Origin: Halorussus lipolyticus
GTDB lineage: Archaea; Halobacteriota; Halobacteria; Halobacteriales; Haladaptataceae
DNA: 64,000 nucleotides
Assembly: GCF_029338375.1 (NCBI RefSeq)
Contig: NZ_CP119804.1
Location: 2,624,955 to 2,688,954 of the forward strand
Reading direction: 5' to 3'
The position numbers were made by a program, and so were the translations under genes. The notes beneath the pieces are model-generated. The model did no database searches. It had not been told where the DNA came from and saw nothing but the letters and a program-made list of their open reading frames with translations. Position 1 is the first letter of the stretch. Every line of letters begins with the position of its first letter. Shown piece by piece: positions 46,118 to 53,270 of the stretch.

Positions 46118-46978
46118 ATGGGCGACCCGATTTTCTACGTCGATGGCGACCTCCGGCCCGAAAGCGAGGCGACCGTCTCGGTCCAAGACCGGGGGTTCAA
46201 GTACGGAGACGCCGCGTTCGAGACGCTCCGGGCCTACGGCGGCGACCCCTTCGAGTGGGACCGCCACGCCGAGCGCCTGACACGGACCTGCGACCTGCTC
46301 GGGTTCGACCACGGATTCGAGGCCTCGGAACTCCGGGCTATCGTGGACGACACGCTCTCTGCCAACGACTTCGCGGACGCCTACGTCAGACTCTCGGTCA
46401 CTCGCGGAGTCCACACCGGCAAGTTGGCACCGCCCTCAGACCCCGACCCCACCGTGGTCGTCCTCGTCTCGGAGTTGCCCCGAGGAGGACGCGACGGGAC
46501 CGAGGTCTGGGACGCCCCGGCAACCGCCGAACTGGTCGAGCGCGTCCGAATCTCCGACGAGTCGCTTCCCTCGGCCGCCAAGACGCACAACTACCTACAG
46601 GGAGTCTTGGCCCGACGCGAGGCCGACGCCGACGAGGCGCTCATGCTCGATTCCGAGGGCTTCCTGACCGAGGGCGCGACCAGCAACCTGTTTTTCGTCG
46701 CCGACGGCGCGCTGAAGACGCCCTCGCTCGAGGGACCGATTCTGCCGGGCATCACCAGAGAAGTCGTCCTCGAACTCGCCGAGGCGGAAGATATTCCGGT
46801 CGAAACTGGACGGTACACCGCCGAAGACCTCCGCCGGGCGGACGAGGCCTTCCTGACGAACTCGACGTGGGAGGTTCGCCCGCTCTCGCGGGTCGGCGAG
46901 ACCGAGTTTGGCGTCGGTCCGATAACGGAGCGACTGGTCGAGGCGTTCGACGCCCGCGTCGAGGAACGCCACTACTGA
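46118..46978 (+). CDS. Class IV PLP aminotransferase (PabC/IlvE type)
   Basis: The 286-residue protein starts FYVDGDLRPESEATVSVQDRGFKYGDAAFETLRAYGG with a break at the usual fold-IV strand. It has the PLP lysine in PSAAKTHNYLQ, the phosphate-binding EGFLTEGATSNLFF, and LPGITREVVLE. The family covers aminodeoxychorismate lyase, branched-chain and D-amino acid aminotransferases. In haloarchaea such genes often follow pabAB, but here none is present. It lies 51 bp after the oxidase on the same strand. Confidence 0.85.
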   Translation: MGDPIFYVDGDLRPESEATVSVQDRGFKYGDAAFETLRAYGGDPFEWDRHAERLTRTCDLLGFDHGFEASELRAIVDDTLSANDFADAYVRLSVTRGVHTGKLAPPSDPDPTVVVLVSELPRGGRDGTEVWDAPATAELVERVRISDESLPSAAKTHNYLQGVLARREADADEALMLDSEGFLTEGATSNLFFVADGALKTPSLEGPILPGITREVVLELAEAEDIPVETGRYTAEDLRRADEAFLTNSTWEVRPLSRVGETEFGVGPITERLVEAFDARVEERHY

Positions 46979-47436
46979 CGCCCGTCGCGGGCATCGCGGT
47001 CCCGAATTACACGGCGGACGACTGCGCGGTGCGAGTCGAATTCGAGACCCGAAAATTGGAAATTTTCGAATTCCCTCGTGAGACGCTGGCGTGCGCCGAC
47101 CTGAGACAATTTATCCTGTGTTAAAGAAAGGACTAGTTTGGTTAGGGGTGGGCATTTCTTTCTGTAAGCGCACTTCTCTGCCGGACGCCGAACGAAACGC
47201 CGAACGCGTTCCCCGTATCGCCGGATTGTGCCCGTTTGAAGCGACCAGCGGTGCGTCTCCGAATCTGAAAAAACTACCAATATCTAATTATAGGGTGTAT
47301 TTGCCAAACACGGGATTTTCTCGGCGAGATAATTTGAAACTCTCAGATTTTATCGGAGACTTTATGGCGTTCGGGAGATTACGGAAGAGTAGCCACCGGT
47401 CGTCGCCCTCGGAGGGGTGGCTCGGGGCCATACCAT
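46979..47436. other. 458-bp region without a supported gene
   Basis: The frame of the downstream transporter stays open from 47091, but the predicted peptide lacks family similarity and haloarchaeal codon bias. An inverted repeat at 47050-47068 has eight-base arms CGAAAATT/AATTTTCG around GGA. AT-rich stretches near 47275-47370 may hold the promoter of the transporter operon. Confidence 0.4.
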
Positions 47437-47595
47437 ATGACCCACAAAACACTCGAACTCGGGGGCGGACCGACCGGTCTCGAAATCGCAACCGAACTCG
47501 CGGTACAGAACCGCTCCGTCGGTGTCACCGCCGAGGAGCCGACATCCGCAGACCGAACGACCGAGGCCGACGACCGAGTGAGGTTCAGCGGATAA
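47437..47595 (+). CDS. 52-residue ORF with Rossmann-like start, possible gene remnant
   Basis: It begins MTHKTLELGGGPTGLEIATE, resembling the GxGxxG nucleotide-binding start of TrkA-N or flavoprotein domains. It then becomes Thr/Glu/Asp-rich and stops. The TAA overlaps the transporter ATG (TAATG), which implies translational coupling. It may be the truncated front of a TrkA-like regulator or a real small protein. Confidence 0.4.
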   Translation: MTHKTLELGGGPTGLEIATELAVQNRSVGVTAEEPTSADRTTEADDRVRFSG

Positions 47596-49751
47596 TGGCG
47601 AAAGGATTAGAGCGCGACCTCGGACTCGCCAGCGTCGTCGCCATCAGCATCGGTGCCATGGTCGGGAGCGGTATCTTCATCCTGCCCGCGCTGGCGGTCG
47701 GCATCGCCGGTCCGGCGGTCGTCCTCGCCTACCTCGTCGCCGGGATTCTCGTCCTTCCCGCGGCGCTCTCGAAGGCGGAGATGGCGACGGCCATGCCGGA
47801 ATCCGGCGGTTCCTACGTCTACATCGAGCGCGGGATGGGTCCGCTTCTGGGCACTATCGCCGGACTCGGCACGTGGTTCTCGCTGTCGTTCAAGGGCGCA
47901 CTCGCGCTCGTCGGCGGCGTGCCCTACCTCCTCCTGCTCGTCTCGGTGCCCGACGGGTGGATACTCCCGCTGACGCTCGGCCTCGCTGTCGCCTTGGTTG
48001 CGGTCAATCTGGTCGGTGCCAAACTCACCGGTCGGCTTCAGGTCGCCATCGTCGCCGTCATGCTCGCGGTGATGGTCTGGTTCGTCGGCGGCGGCGCTTT
48101 CGACGTGCAGAGCGCCAACTTCGCGGGGTTCTTCGGTGAAGGACCGGGCGGTCTCGTCGCCGCGACGGGCCTCGTGTTCGTCTCCTACGCCGGCGTCACG
48201 AAGGTCGCCAGCGTCGCCGAAGAAATCGAGAACCCCGACCGGAACATCCCGCTGGGGATTCTCGGGTCGCTCGCGTTCACCACCCTGCTGTACGTCCTCA
48301 TCGTCGCCGTGATGGTCGGCGTCGCCGACCTCTCGACCATCGGACAGACGCTCACGCCGATGGCGGACGTGGCCGAGGTCACGCTCGGTCCGCTCGGCGT
48401 CGGTGCGGTCGTCGTCGCGGCCGTCCTCGCGCTGGTCTCGACGGCCAACGCGGGCATCCTGTCGTCGTCGCGCTACCCCTTTGCGATGGCGCGAGACCGA
48501 CTCGTGCCCGCGAAACTGGGGGCCGTCCACGACGACCTCGGGACGCCAGCGACCGCAATCTCGCTCACGGGCCTTGTTCTGCTCGTGTTCATCGCGTTCG
48601 TCCCCATCATGGAAATCGCAAAGCTCGCAAGCGCCTTCCAAATCCTCGTGTTCGTCCTTATCAACGCCGCCGTCGTCGCGTTCCGCGAGGGCCACGCCGA
48701 GTACGAACCGAGCTTTCGAGCGCCGCTCTACCCGTGGACGCAGGTGTTCGGCGTCGTGACGGGGGTAGCCCTGCTGACGCAGATGGGCACGGTCCCGCTG
48801 GTCGGCGCGGTGGCCATCATCGCCGTCGGCGTTGCGTGGTACCTCGCCTACGCCCGCCAGCAGGTCGAGCGCGAGGGTGCCGCCATCGAGGAGGTCCGCC
48901 GACGAGTCGGCGAAGACCTCGCCGAGGAAACCCGCGAGGCGCTCTCGCAACCCGGCTACGAGGTGCTGGTCGGCGTCGGCGAGCAGACGTCCCCGGAACG
49001 CGAACGCAAACTGGTCCGCATCGCCGCTGACGCCGCGCAGGCACACGACGGCGGGGTCTCCGTCGTCCGATTCGACATCGAACCCGACCAAGTGCCCCTC
49101 GCGTACGCCGCCGAGGACCAGTCGCCGGGCGACGAGGCTTTCGAGGAGTTCACCGCACAGTTGGCCGCCGAGGCGGACGTTCCGGTGAGCTTCGGGGAAG
49201 TCGTCACTCACGACGCCGCCCACGCTGTCGTCAACGTCGCCGACGAACACGACGCCGACCTCCTCGTGCTGTCCGAGGACGACTCCGGCTTCGAAGGCGG
49301 GCTACTGCGAGACGACATTCAGTGGGTCCGCGACCACGCGCCGTGCGACGTCGGGACGCTCTCGGGCGGCGAACTCGGCGACCTGACGGACCTCTGCGTC
49401 GTCACCGACAGCGGTCCCTACGACCCCGTCAAACTGGCGCTGGGCGATGCGTTCGCCAGCGTCAACGACGCCCGCATGCATCTGGAGTACCGCGTCGGTC
49501 GCCACACGACCGACCGCCGCACGGACGCCATCGACGCCTACCACGGCGACATCCGCGAGGTGGTCGAGAGTTCGGGGCAGACGATGGTCGCGCGTCCCGA
49601 CGGCGGGCGCGTCACCGCCCCCGACCTCACGCTCGTCAGTGCCGCCGACCCGCTCGACGAAGGCCGGTCCGAGCCGGTACTCACGGTCCACCTCCACGAC
49701 CGAAACCGGCCGAGTCGCCTCCGACGGCTACTGGCACGGCTCACGTTCTGA
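47595..49751 (+). CDS. APC family amino acid permease with C-terminal universal stress domains
   Basis: The 718 residues comprise 12 membrane helices (about 10-420), starting LASVVAISIGAMVGSGIFILP, the APC signature. Two soluble UspA-like domains follow (about 450-590 and 595-718), with VLVGVGEQTS and ADLLVLSEDDSG. Transporters with cytoplasmic USP domains are common in haloarchaea and may be nucleotide-regulated. The amino acid substrate is unknown; cationic amino acid transporters are the nearest group. The Met at 47595 fits the family; an open frame runs further upstream. Confidence 0.88.
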   Translation: MAKGLERDLGLASVVAISIGAMVGSGIFILPALAVGIAGPAVVLAYLVAGILVLPAALSKAEMATAMPESGGSYVYIERGMGPLLGTIAGLGTWFSLSFKGALALVGGVPYLLLLVSVPDGWILPLTLGLAVALVAVNLVGAKLTGRLQVAIVAVMLAVMVWFVGGGAFDVQSANFAGFFGEGPGGLVAATGLVFVSYAGVTKVASVAEEIENPDRNIPLGILGSLAFTTLLYVLIVAVMVGVADLSTIGQTLTPMADVAEVTLGPLGVGAVVVAAVLALVSTANAGILSSSRYPFAMARDRLVPAKLGAVHDDLGTPATAISLTGLVLLVFIAFVPIMEIAKLASAFQILVFVLINAAVVAFREGHAEYEPSFRAPLYPWTQVFGVVTGVALLTQMGTVPLVGAVAIIAVGVAWYLAYARQQVEREGAAIEEVRRRVGEDLAEETREALSQPGYEVLVGVGEQTSPERERKLVRIAADAAQAHDGGVSVVRFDIEPDQVPLAYAAEDQSPGDEAFEEFTAQLAAEADVPVSFGEVVTHDAAHAVVNVADEHDADLLVLSEDDSGFEGGLLRDDIQWVRDHAPCDVGTLSGGELGDLTDLCVVTDSGPYDPVKLALGDAFASVNDARMHLEYRVGRHTTDRRTDAIDAYHGDIREVVESSGQTMVARPDGGRVTAPDLTLVSAADPLDEGRSEPVLTVHLHDRNRPSRLRRLLARLTF

Positions 49752-49894
49752 CCGGGCGTTTCGGTCCGAACCGACGTTTCGGTCCTGACCGGCCTGCCGG
49801 TCGTATCGCCGTCGGCGTCTGACTCGACTGTGGCGTGAAATACGGGGCAAGCGAAGCGCGTAAACCCCTCGCTGAACTACTCTCCCGTAATCGA

Positions 49895-50650
49895 ATGAGC
49901 CACAAAGACAAATACTACAACAAATCTAAGCAAGAAGGCTATCGCTCTCGCGCCGCCTACAAACTCAAGCAAATCGACAGAGCCGAGGACCTCCTCCACG
50001 AGGGCAAGACCGTGGTGGACCTCGGGGCCGCACCCGGCGGGTGGTTGCAGGTCGCCAGCGAGGAGGTCGGAACCGGCACCGTCGTCGGCGTGGACCTCCA
50101 GCGCATCAAGGACGTAGACGGCGTGGAGACGGTCCGGGGCGACATGACCGAGGAGTCCACCAAGGAGGAAGTACGGGACATCGCGGGCGACGCGGTGGAT
50201 GTGGTCGTCTCTGACATGGCACCCAACATGACCGGCGAGTACAGCGTGGACCACGCCCGGTCGGTCCACCTCGCCCGGCAGGCGTTCGAGACGGCACTCG
50301 ACGTGCTGGACACCGGCGGGGACTTCGCGGTGAAGGTCTTCGAAGGGCAGGACTTAGACGATTTGCGCGACGAAATGGACGACGAGTTCGAGTACGTCCG
50401 GACGCTCCGACCCGACGCTTCGCGGGATTCCTCCTCGGAGGTCTATCTGGTCGCCAAGGGCCGGATGACTGCGCCGGTCGAGGAGGGCGACGTGCTGGAA
50501 GTCGAAATCGTAGACGAAGGCTCAGAGGGCGACGGCGTGGCCAAAGTCGAGAGCTACACCGTCTTCGTCCCCGGTGCCGACGAGGGCGAGGTGGTGGAGG
50601 TCGAAATCACCGAGGTCAAACCGCGGTTCGGATTCGGCGAAGTGGTCTGA
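49895..50650 (+). CDS. rlmE: 23S rRNA (uridine-2'-O-)-methyltransferase RlmE (FtsJ/RrmJ) with TRAM domain
   Basis: The 251-residue protein has the SAM motif TVVDLGAAPGGWLQ (39-52) and K23, D107 and K147 of the K-D-K-E catalytic tetrad (SRAAYKLKQID, VVVSDMAPNMTG, DFAVKVFEG). The last 60 residues form a TRAM RNA-binding domain (EEGDVLEVEIVDEGSEGDGV start). RlmE methylates the 2'-OH of a U in the peptidyl-transferase region of 23S rRNA. The TRAM fusion is usual in haloarchaea. The Met at 49895 precedes the conserved KDKYYNKSKQEGYRSR. Confidence 0.93.
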   Translation: MSHKDKYYNKSKQEGYRSRAAYKLKQIDRAEDLLHEGKTVVDLGAAPGGWLQVASEEVGTGTVVGVDLQRIKDVDGVETVRGDMTEESTKEEVRDIAGDAVDVVVSDMAPNMTGEYSVDHARSVHLARQAFETALDVLDTGGDFAVKVFEGQDLDDLRDEMDDEFEYVRTLRPDASRDSSSEVYLVAKGRMTAPVEEGDVLEVEIVDEGSEGDGVAKVESYTVFVPGADEGEVVEVEITEVKPRFGFGEVV

Positions 50651-50668
50651 TTTTTCGGGCATCTCCAC

Positions 50669-50878
50669 TCACCGCGAAATCCAGCAGTAGGTCTGAATCG
50701 CCCCGAACAACAGCGCCAGCACGCCGTTTTCGACCAGCAGAAACAGTTGCGCCTGCGCCGGGTCCACCTGCCGGACGACCAACAGGAGGACCGCGAACAC
50801 CGTCGCCAGCACGAGGTTGTACTTCGCCAGTGCCGACCAGCACGACTCGTCGAGTTCGATGAGACCGTCGCTTCCCAT
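50669..50878 (-). CDS. Small two-helix membrane protein
   Basis: The 69-residue protein has a soluble acidic head (MGSDGLIELDES) and two hydrophobic helices (about 20-38 and 45-66). No family was recognised. It ends 18 bp from the convergent rlmE gene. Confidence 0.6.
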   Translation of the reverse strand: MGSDGLIELDESCWSALAKYNLVLATVFAVLLLVVRQVDPAQAQLFLLVENGVLALLFGAIQTYCWISR

Positions 50879-50967
50879 GCCTACTCAATCGTGTCGGGGG
50901 CGGAAAAGCCGGATGGGCGCGCAGAACTCCGGAGTGCGAACAGTGTTTGGCAGGCTAGATTCGCGCG

Positions 50968-51034
50968 CCGACGCCCGCCCTGTTTTAAGGCGGGGGTCGA
51001 GCGCCCGCTTTAGATGCGGGCTCCGACGCCCGCC
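50968..51034. repeat. Twelve-base direct repeat and two hairpins
   Basis: CCGACGCCCGCC occurs at 50968-50979 and 51023-51034. Between the copies are hairpins CCCGCC/GGCGGG (50974-50994) and GCCCGC/GCGGGC (51003-51021). The second hairpin spans the stop codon of the small membrane protein. The arrangement may terminate that minus-strand transcript or record a short local duplication. Confidence 0.45.
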
Positions 51035-51216
51035 CACCGGACCAATCCGCGAAAGAAGATGACGACGCCGACCAGAAACGCGGTCAGCGCCGCGACCATC
51101 GGCACCGCTTCGAGCGCCGGGCCGCCGAAGAACGGCCCCCGAATCAGCATCCACCCGCCGAACGTCGTTACGCCGAGACCGAACAGGGCAGTGATTCCAC
51201 CGAGTAATTTTCGCAT
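51010..51216 (-). CDS. Small two-helix membrane protein
   Basis: The 68-residue protein has two hydrophobic helices (about 4-28 and 36-58) with Gly/Phe-rich sequence and a short basic tail ending RWAGVGARI. A GTG at 51231 would add five residues (SHTD). The function is unknown. Confidence 0.6.
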   Translation of the reverse strand: MRKLLGGITALFGLGVTTFGGWMLIRGPFFGGPALEAVPMVAALTAFLVGVVIFFRGLVRWAGVGARI

Positions 51217-51308
51217 ATCCGTGTGGCTCACTCTACCCCACCTAAGAAACGTTTTTGGCCGAGTGCCTATGTCTAAAAATAGTAAGTTCTGGTTCCGTTA
51301 TGGCAGAT

Positions 51309-52082
51309 TCAGCTCTGCGTCTGATTTCGGGCCTCGTCCACCCACGCCGGTTCCGCGACAGTCGTCTCGTTCACGTCCGAAATCGTCATCGTGACCGAAC
51401 TCCGGACCCACTGGTCGCCGCGCTCGGTCCGGGCCGAGGCCTCGAAGCGGTGGATGATGCCCTGCTCGTCCACCAGAAGGGTCGCGTCGTAGTCGGTGAC
51501 GTTCGTCCCGTTGGGTGCCGACACGTCGCTTCCGTCGGCCCGGAGGACCACCAGCGTCGTCCCGTTGTCCTCCCGAACGCCGTCGGGCGTGAAGTTCGCG
51601 CCGACCTGCCCGGCGAACCGATTGAGGTAGGCGGTGCCCGCGTAGGACGACGGGAGGAGTTTCAGGCCGTCGGCGCTCCGGTCGGCCACTCGGTAGTCCA
51701 CGCGCTCGGCGGTGGCGACTCGGAGGTATCGCTTCTCTGCAGTCGAGTAGGTGGCCATCGACTGGGCCGCACCCGAGACGTTCACGTGGACGTTCTCGCG
51801 GTCGGGGCCGACCGCGGCGGTCGCACTCATCGACCGGTTCGACGCCGAACTGTTCTGGGATACCTCGAAGGCGAGGGTGAAGCTACTCCCGTTCAGGGCC
51901 TCGGTGTGGGCGCTCGACAGCTTTGCGAGGTCGGTCCCGTTCGCCGAGACGCCCGGCGGGTTCGACACGTCGTCGGGGGACTGTCCGTCCGCGCCGTTCG
52001 CCCCGCCGGGGAGCGCGCCGGAACACCCGGCGAGCGCGACGAGACAACTGACTGCTATCAACTGGAGGGCACTGCGTTGCAT
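51309..52082 (-). CDS. Haloarchaeal secreted lipoprotein (DUF7537-like)
   Basis: The 257-residue protein starts MQRSALQLIAVSCLVALAGC, a Sec-type signal with a lipobox ending at Cys20. A Gly/Asp-rich linker then leads to PPGVSANGTDLAKLSSAHTE, typical of haloarchaeal lipoproteins in the DUF7537 group. The beta-rich mature domain ends with VTMTISDVNETTVAEPAWV. It would be anchored to the outer face of the membrane. The function is unknown. Confidence 0.7.
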   Translation of the reverse strand: MQRSALQLIAVSCLVALAGCSGALPGGANGADGQSPDDVSNPPGVSANGTDLAKLSSAHTEALNGSSFTLAFEVSQNSSASNRSMSATAAVGPDRENVHVNVSGAAQSMATYSTAEKRYLRVATAERVDYRVADRSADGLKLLPSSYAGTAYLNRFAGQVGANFTPDGVREDNGTTLVVLRADGSDVSAPNGTNVTDYDATLLVDEQGIIHRFEASARTERGDQWVRSSVTMTISDVNETTVAEPAWVDEARNQTQS

Positions 52083-52154
52083 CGGATTCAGTCTTCCGGG
52101 GCAGAGTGAAAGGAGTGGCGGTGTCGCCCGGCAATGTGTCCGAAATCTGTGTCG

Positions 52155-52898
52155 TCAGTCTGCGGTCCGCGGCGCAGGCGCGGCCGACCCACGAGACCGG
52201 AGGTAGCCCACCACGACGTAGACGAAGGGGGTGTCGGCCACCGCGATGGTGAGTTTGAGGAGGTACTGGCCCAACGCGAGGCCCAGCAGTTGGTTGACCG
52301 TCTGCACGTCGCCGCCGCGGAGCGCGGGCACGACTGCGAACCCGACGGAGACGAAGATGAGGGTGTCGAGCAGTTGGCTGGTCGCTGTCGAACCCACGTT
52401 GCGAATCCAGAGGTGGTCGCCGTCGGTGGCCTCGCGGATGGCGTGGAACACGCGCACGTCCCAGTGCTGGCTCACGAGATAGGCGAGCAGGCTGGCGACG
52501 ACGATGTTGAGGCTCGCGCCGAGGACGCTCTCGAACGTCGCGGGGTCGATGGGACTGAACGGCGCAGTGGGCGCGAAGATGGTGGACCAGACCAGCGCCA
52601 GCAGGACGAAGTTCATGGCGAACCCGACGTTGACGACCTTGTGGGCCTCGTCGGGACCGTAGAGTTCCGAGTAGCAGTCCGAGGCGAAGAAGGTGACGGC
52701 GTAGGCCAGCGCCGCGCCGGGCATCACCAGCAGGCTCTCGGTGAACGGGAGCGAGAACGGAATCGAGAACCCGAGGAGTTTCGACGCCGTAAGCTGTGCG
52801 GTCACCAGCGCGGTAACGAACAGCGCGACCAGCGCGATGCGGCCGGTGGGGAGCGGCGCGGTGTCTCGATACGCGCCCTCTCGCGGGCCGTCACTCAT
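52155..52898 (-). CDS. Queuosine-precursor-type transporter (YhhQ/QPTR family)
   Basis: The 247-residue membrane protein has about six helices. It includes the family segments TAQLTASKLLGF, YAVTFFASDCYSELYG, WIRNVGSTATSQLLDTLIF and DTPFVYVVVGYL. Bacterial YhhQ imports queuine precursors such as preQ0/preQ1. Haloarchaea use preQ0 for archaeosine at tRNA position 15, so salvage of a deazapurine is plausible here. The start overlaps the preceding ribbon-helix-helix gene by eight bases, so the regulator and transporter form an operon. Confidence 0.88.
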   Translation of the reverse strand: MSDGPREGAYRDTAPLPTGRIALVALFVTALVTAQLTASKLLGFSIPFSLPFTESLLVMPGAALAYAVTFFASDCYSELYGPDEAHKVVNVGFAMNFVLLALVWSTIFAPTAPFSPIDPATFESVLGASLNIVVASLLAYLVSQHWDVRVFHAIREATDGDHLWIRNVGSTATSQLLDTLIFVSVGFAVVPALRGGDVQTVNQLLGLALGQYLLKLTIAVADTPFVYVVVGYLRSRGSAAPAPRTAD

Positions 52899-53064
52899 CT
52901 TCCAACCGTCCGTGACGCTCGTCGATTTCGTCCAGCACGTCCAGCATCTTCCGGACCGACGCCCGGACGGCCTCGCTCCGGTTGACGAACTTGCCCTCCT
53001 CGCCGACGTGGGAATCGAGGTCTTCGAGGAGCTCGTCGGGCACTTCCACGCTTATCTTGCTCAT
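52891..53064 (-). CDS. Ribbon-helix-helix DNA-binding protein
   Basis: The 57-residue protein begins MSKISVEVPDELLEDLDSHV and continues KFVNRSEAVRASVRKMLD. This is the beta strand plus two helices of MetJ/CopG/NikR-type regulators (about residues 3-45). Such proteins bind DNA as dimers. Its eight-base overlap with the transporter gene suggests that it controls that operon. Whether a metabolite or preQ0 is sensed is unknown; there is no sensor domain. Confidence 0.8.
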   Translation of the reverse strand: MSKISVEVPDELLEDLDSHVGEEGKFVNRSEAVRASVRKMLDVLDEIDERHGRLEDE

Positions 53065-53270
53065 ACTGGGATATTATCGCTCGATGTGTTAAAGCGTTCG
53101 AGGTTTCGACGGAAATGGGTTAGGTGGGATTTGGGTATCTAATTACGTGTCTAGAAAATATATTTATTGCTGAAGGAATTGTATAGTTGTTCTTAGCTCT
53201 GCGAGAGTAAAGACGACGTAGAATCCGTCTGCCGCTCGAAACTCGAAAAAACGAACCCGCGAACGAACTC

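Noticed and set aside
47091..47594. 168-residue extension of the APC transporter
   Set aside because: The peptide has no family similarity and mixed codon use, and the APC signature begins right after the ATG at 47595.
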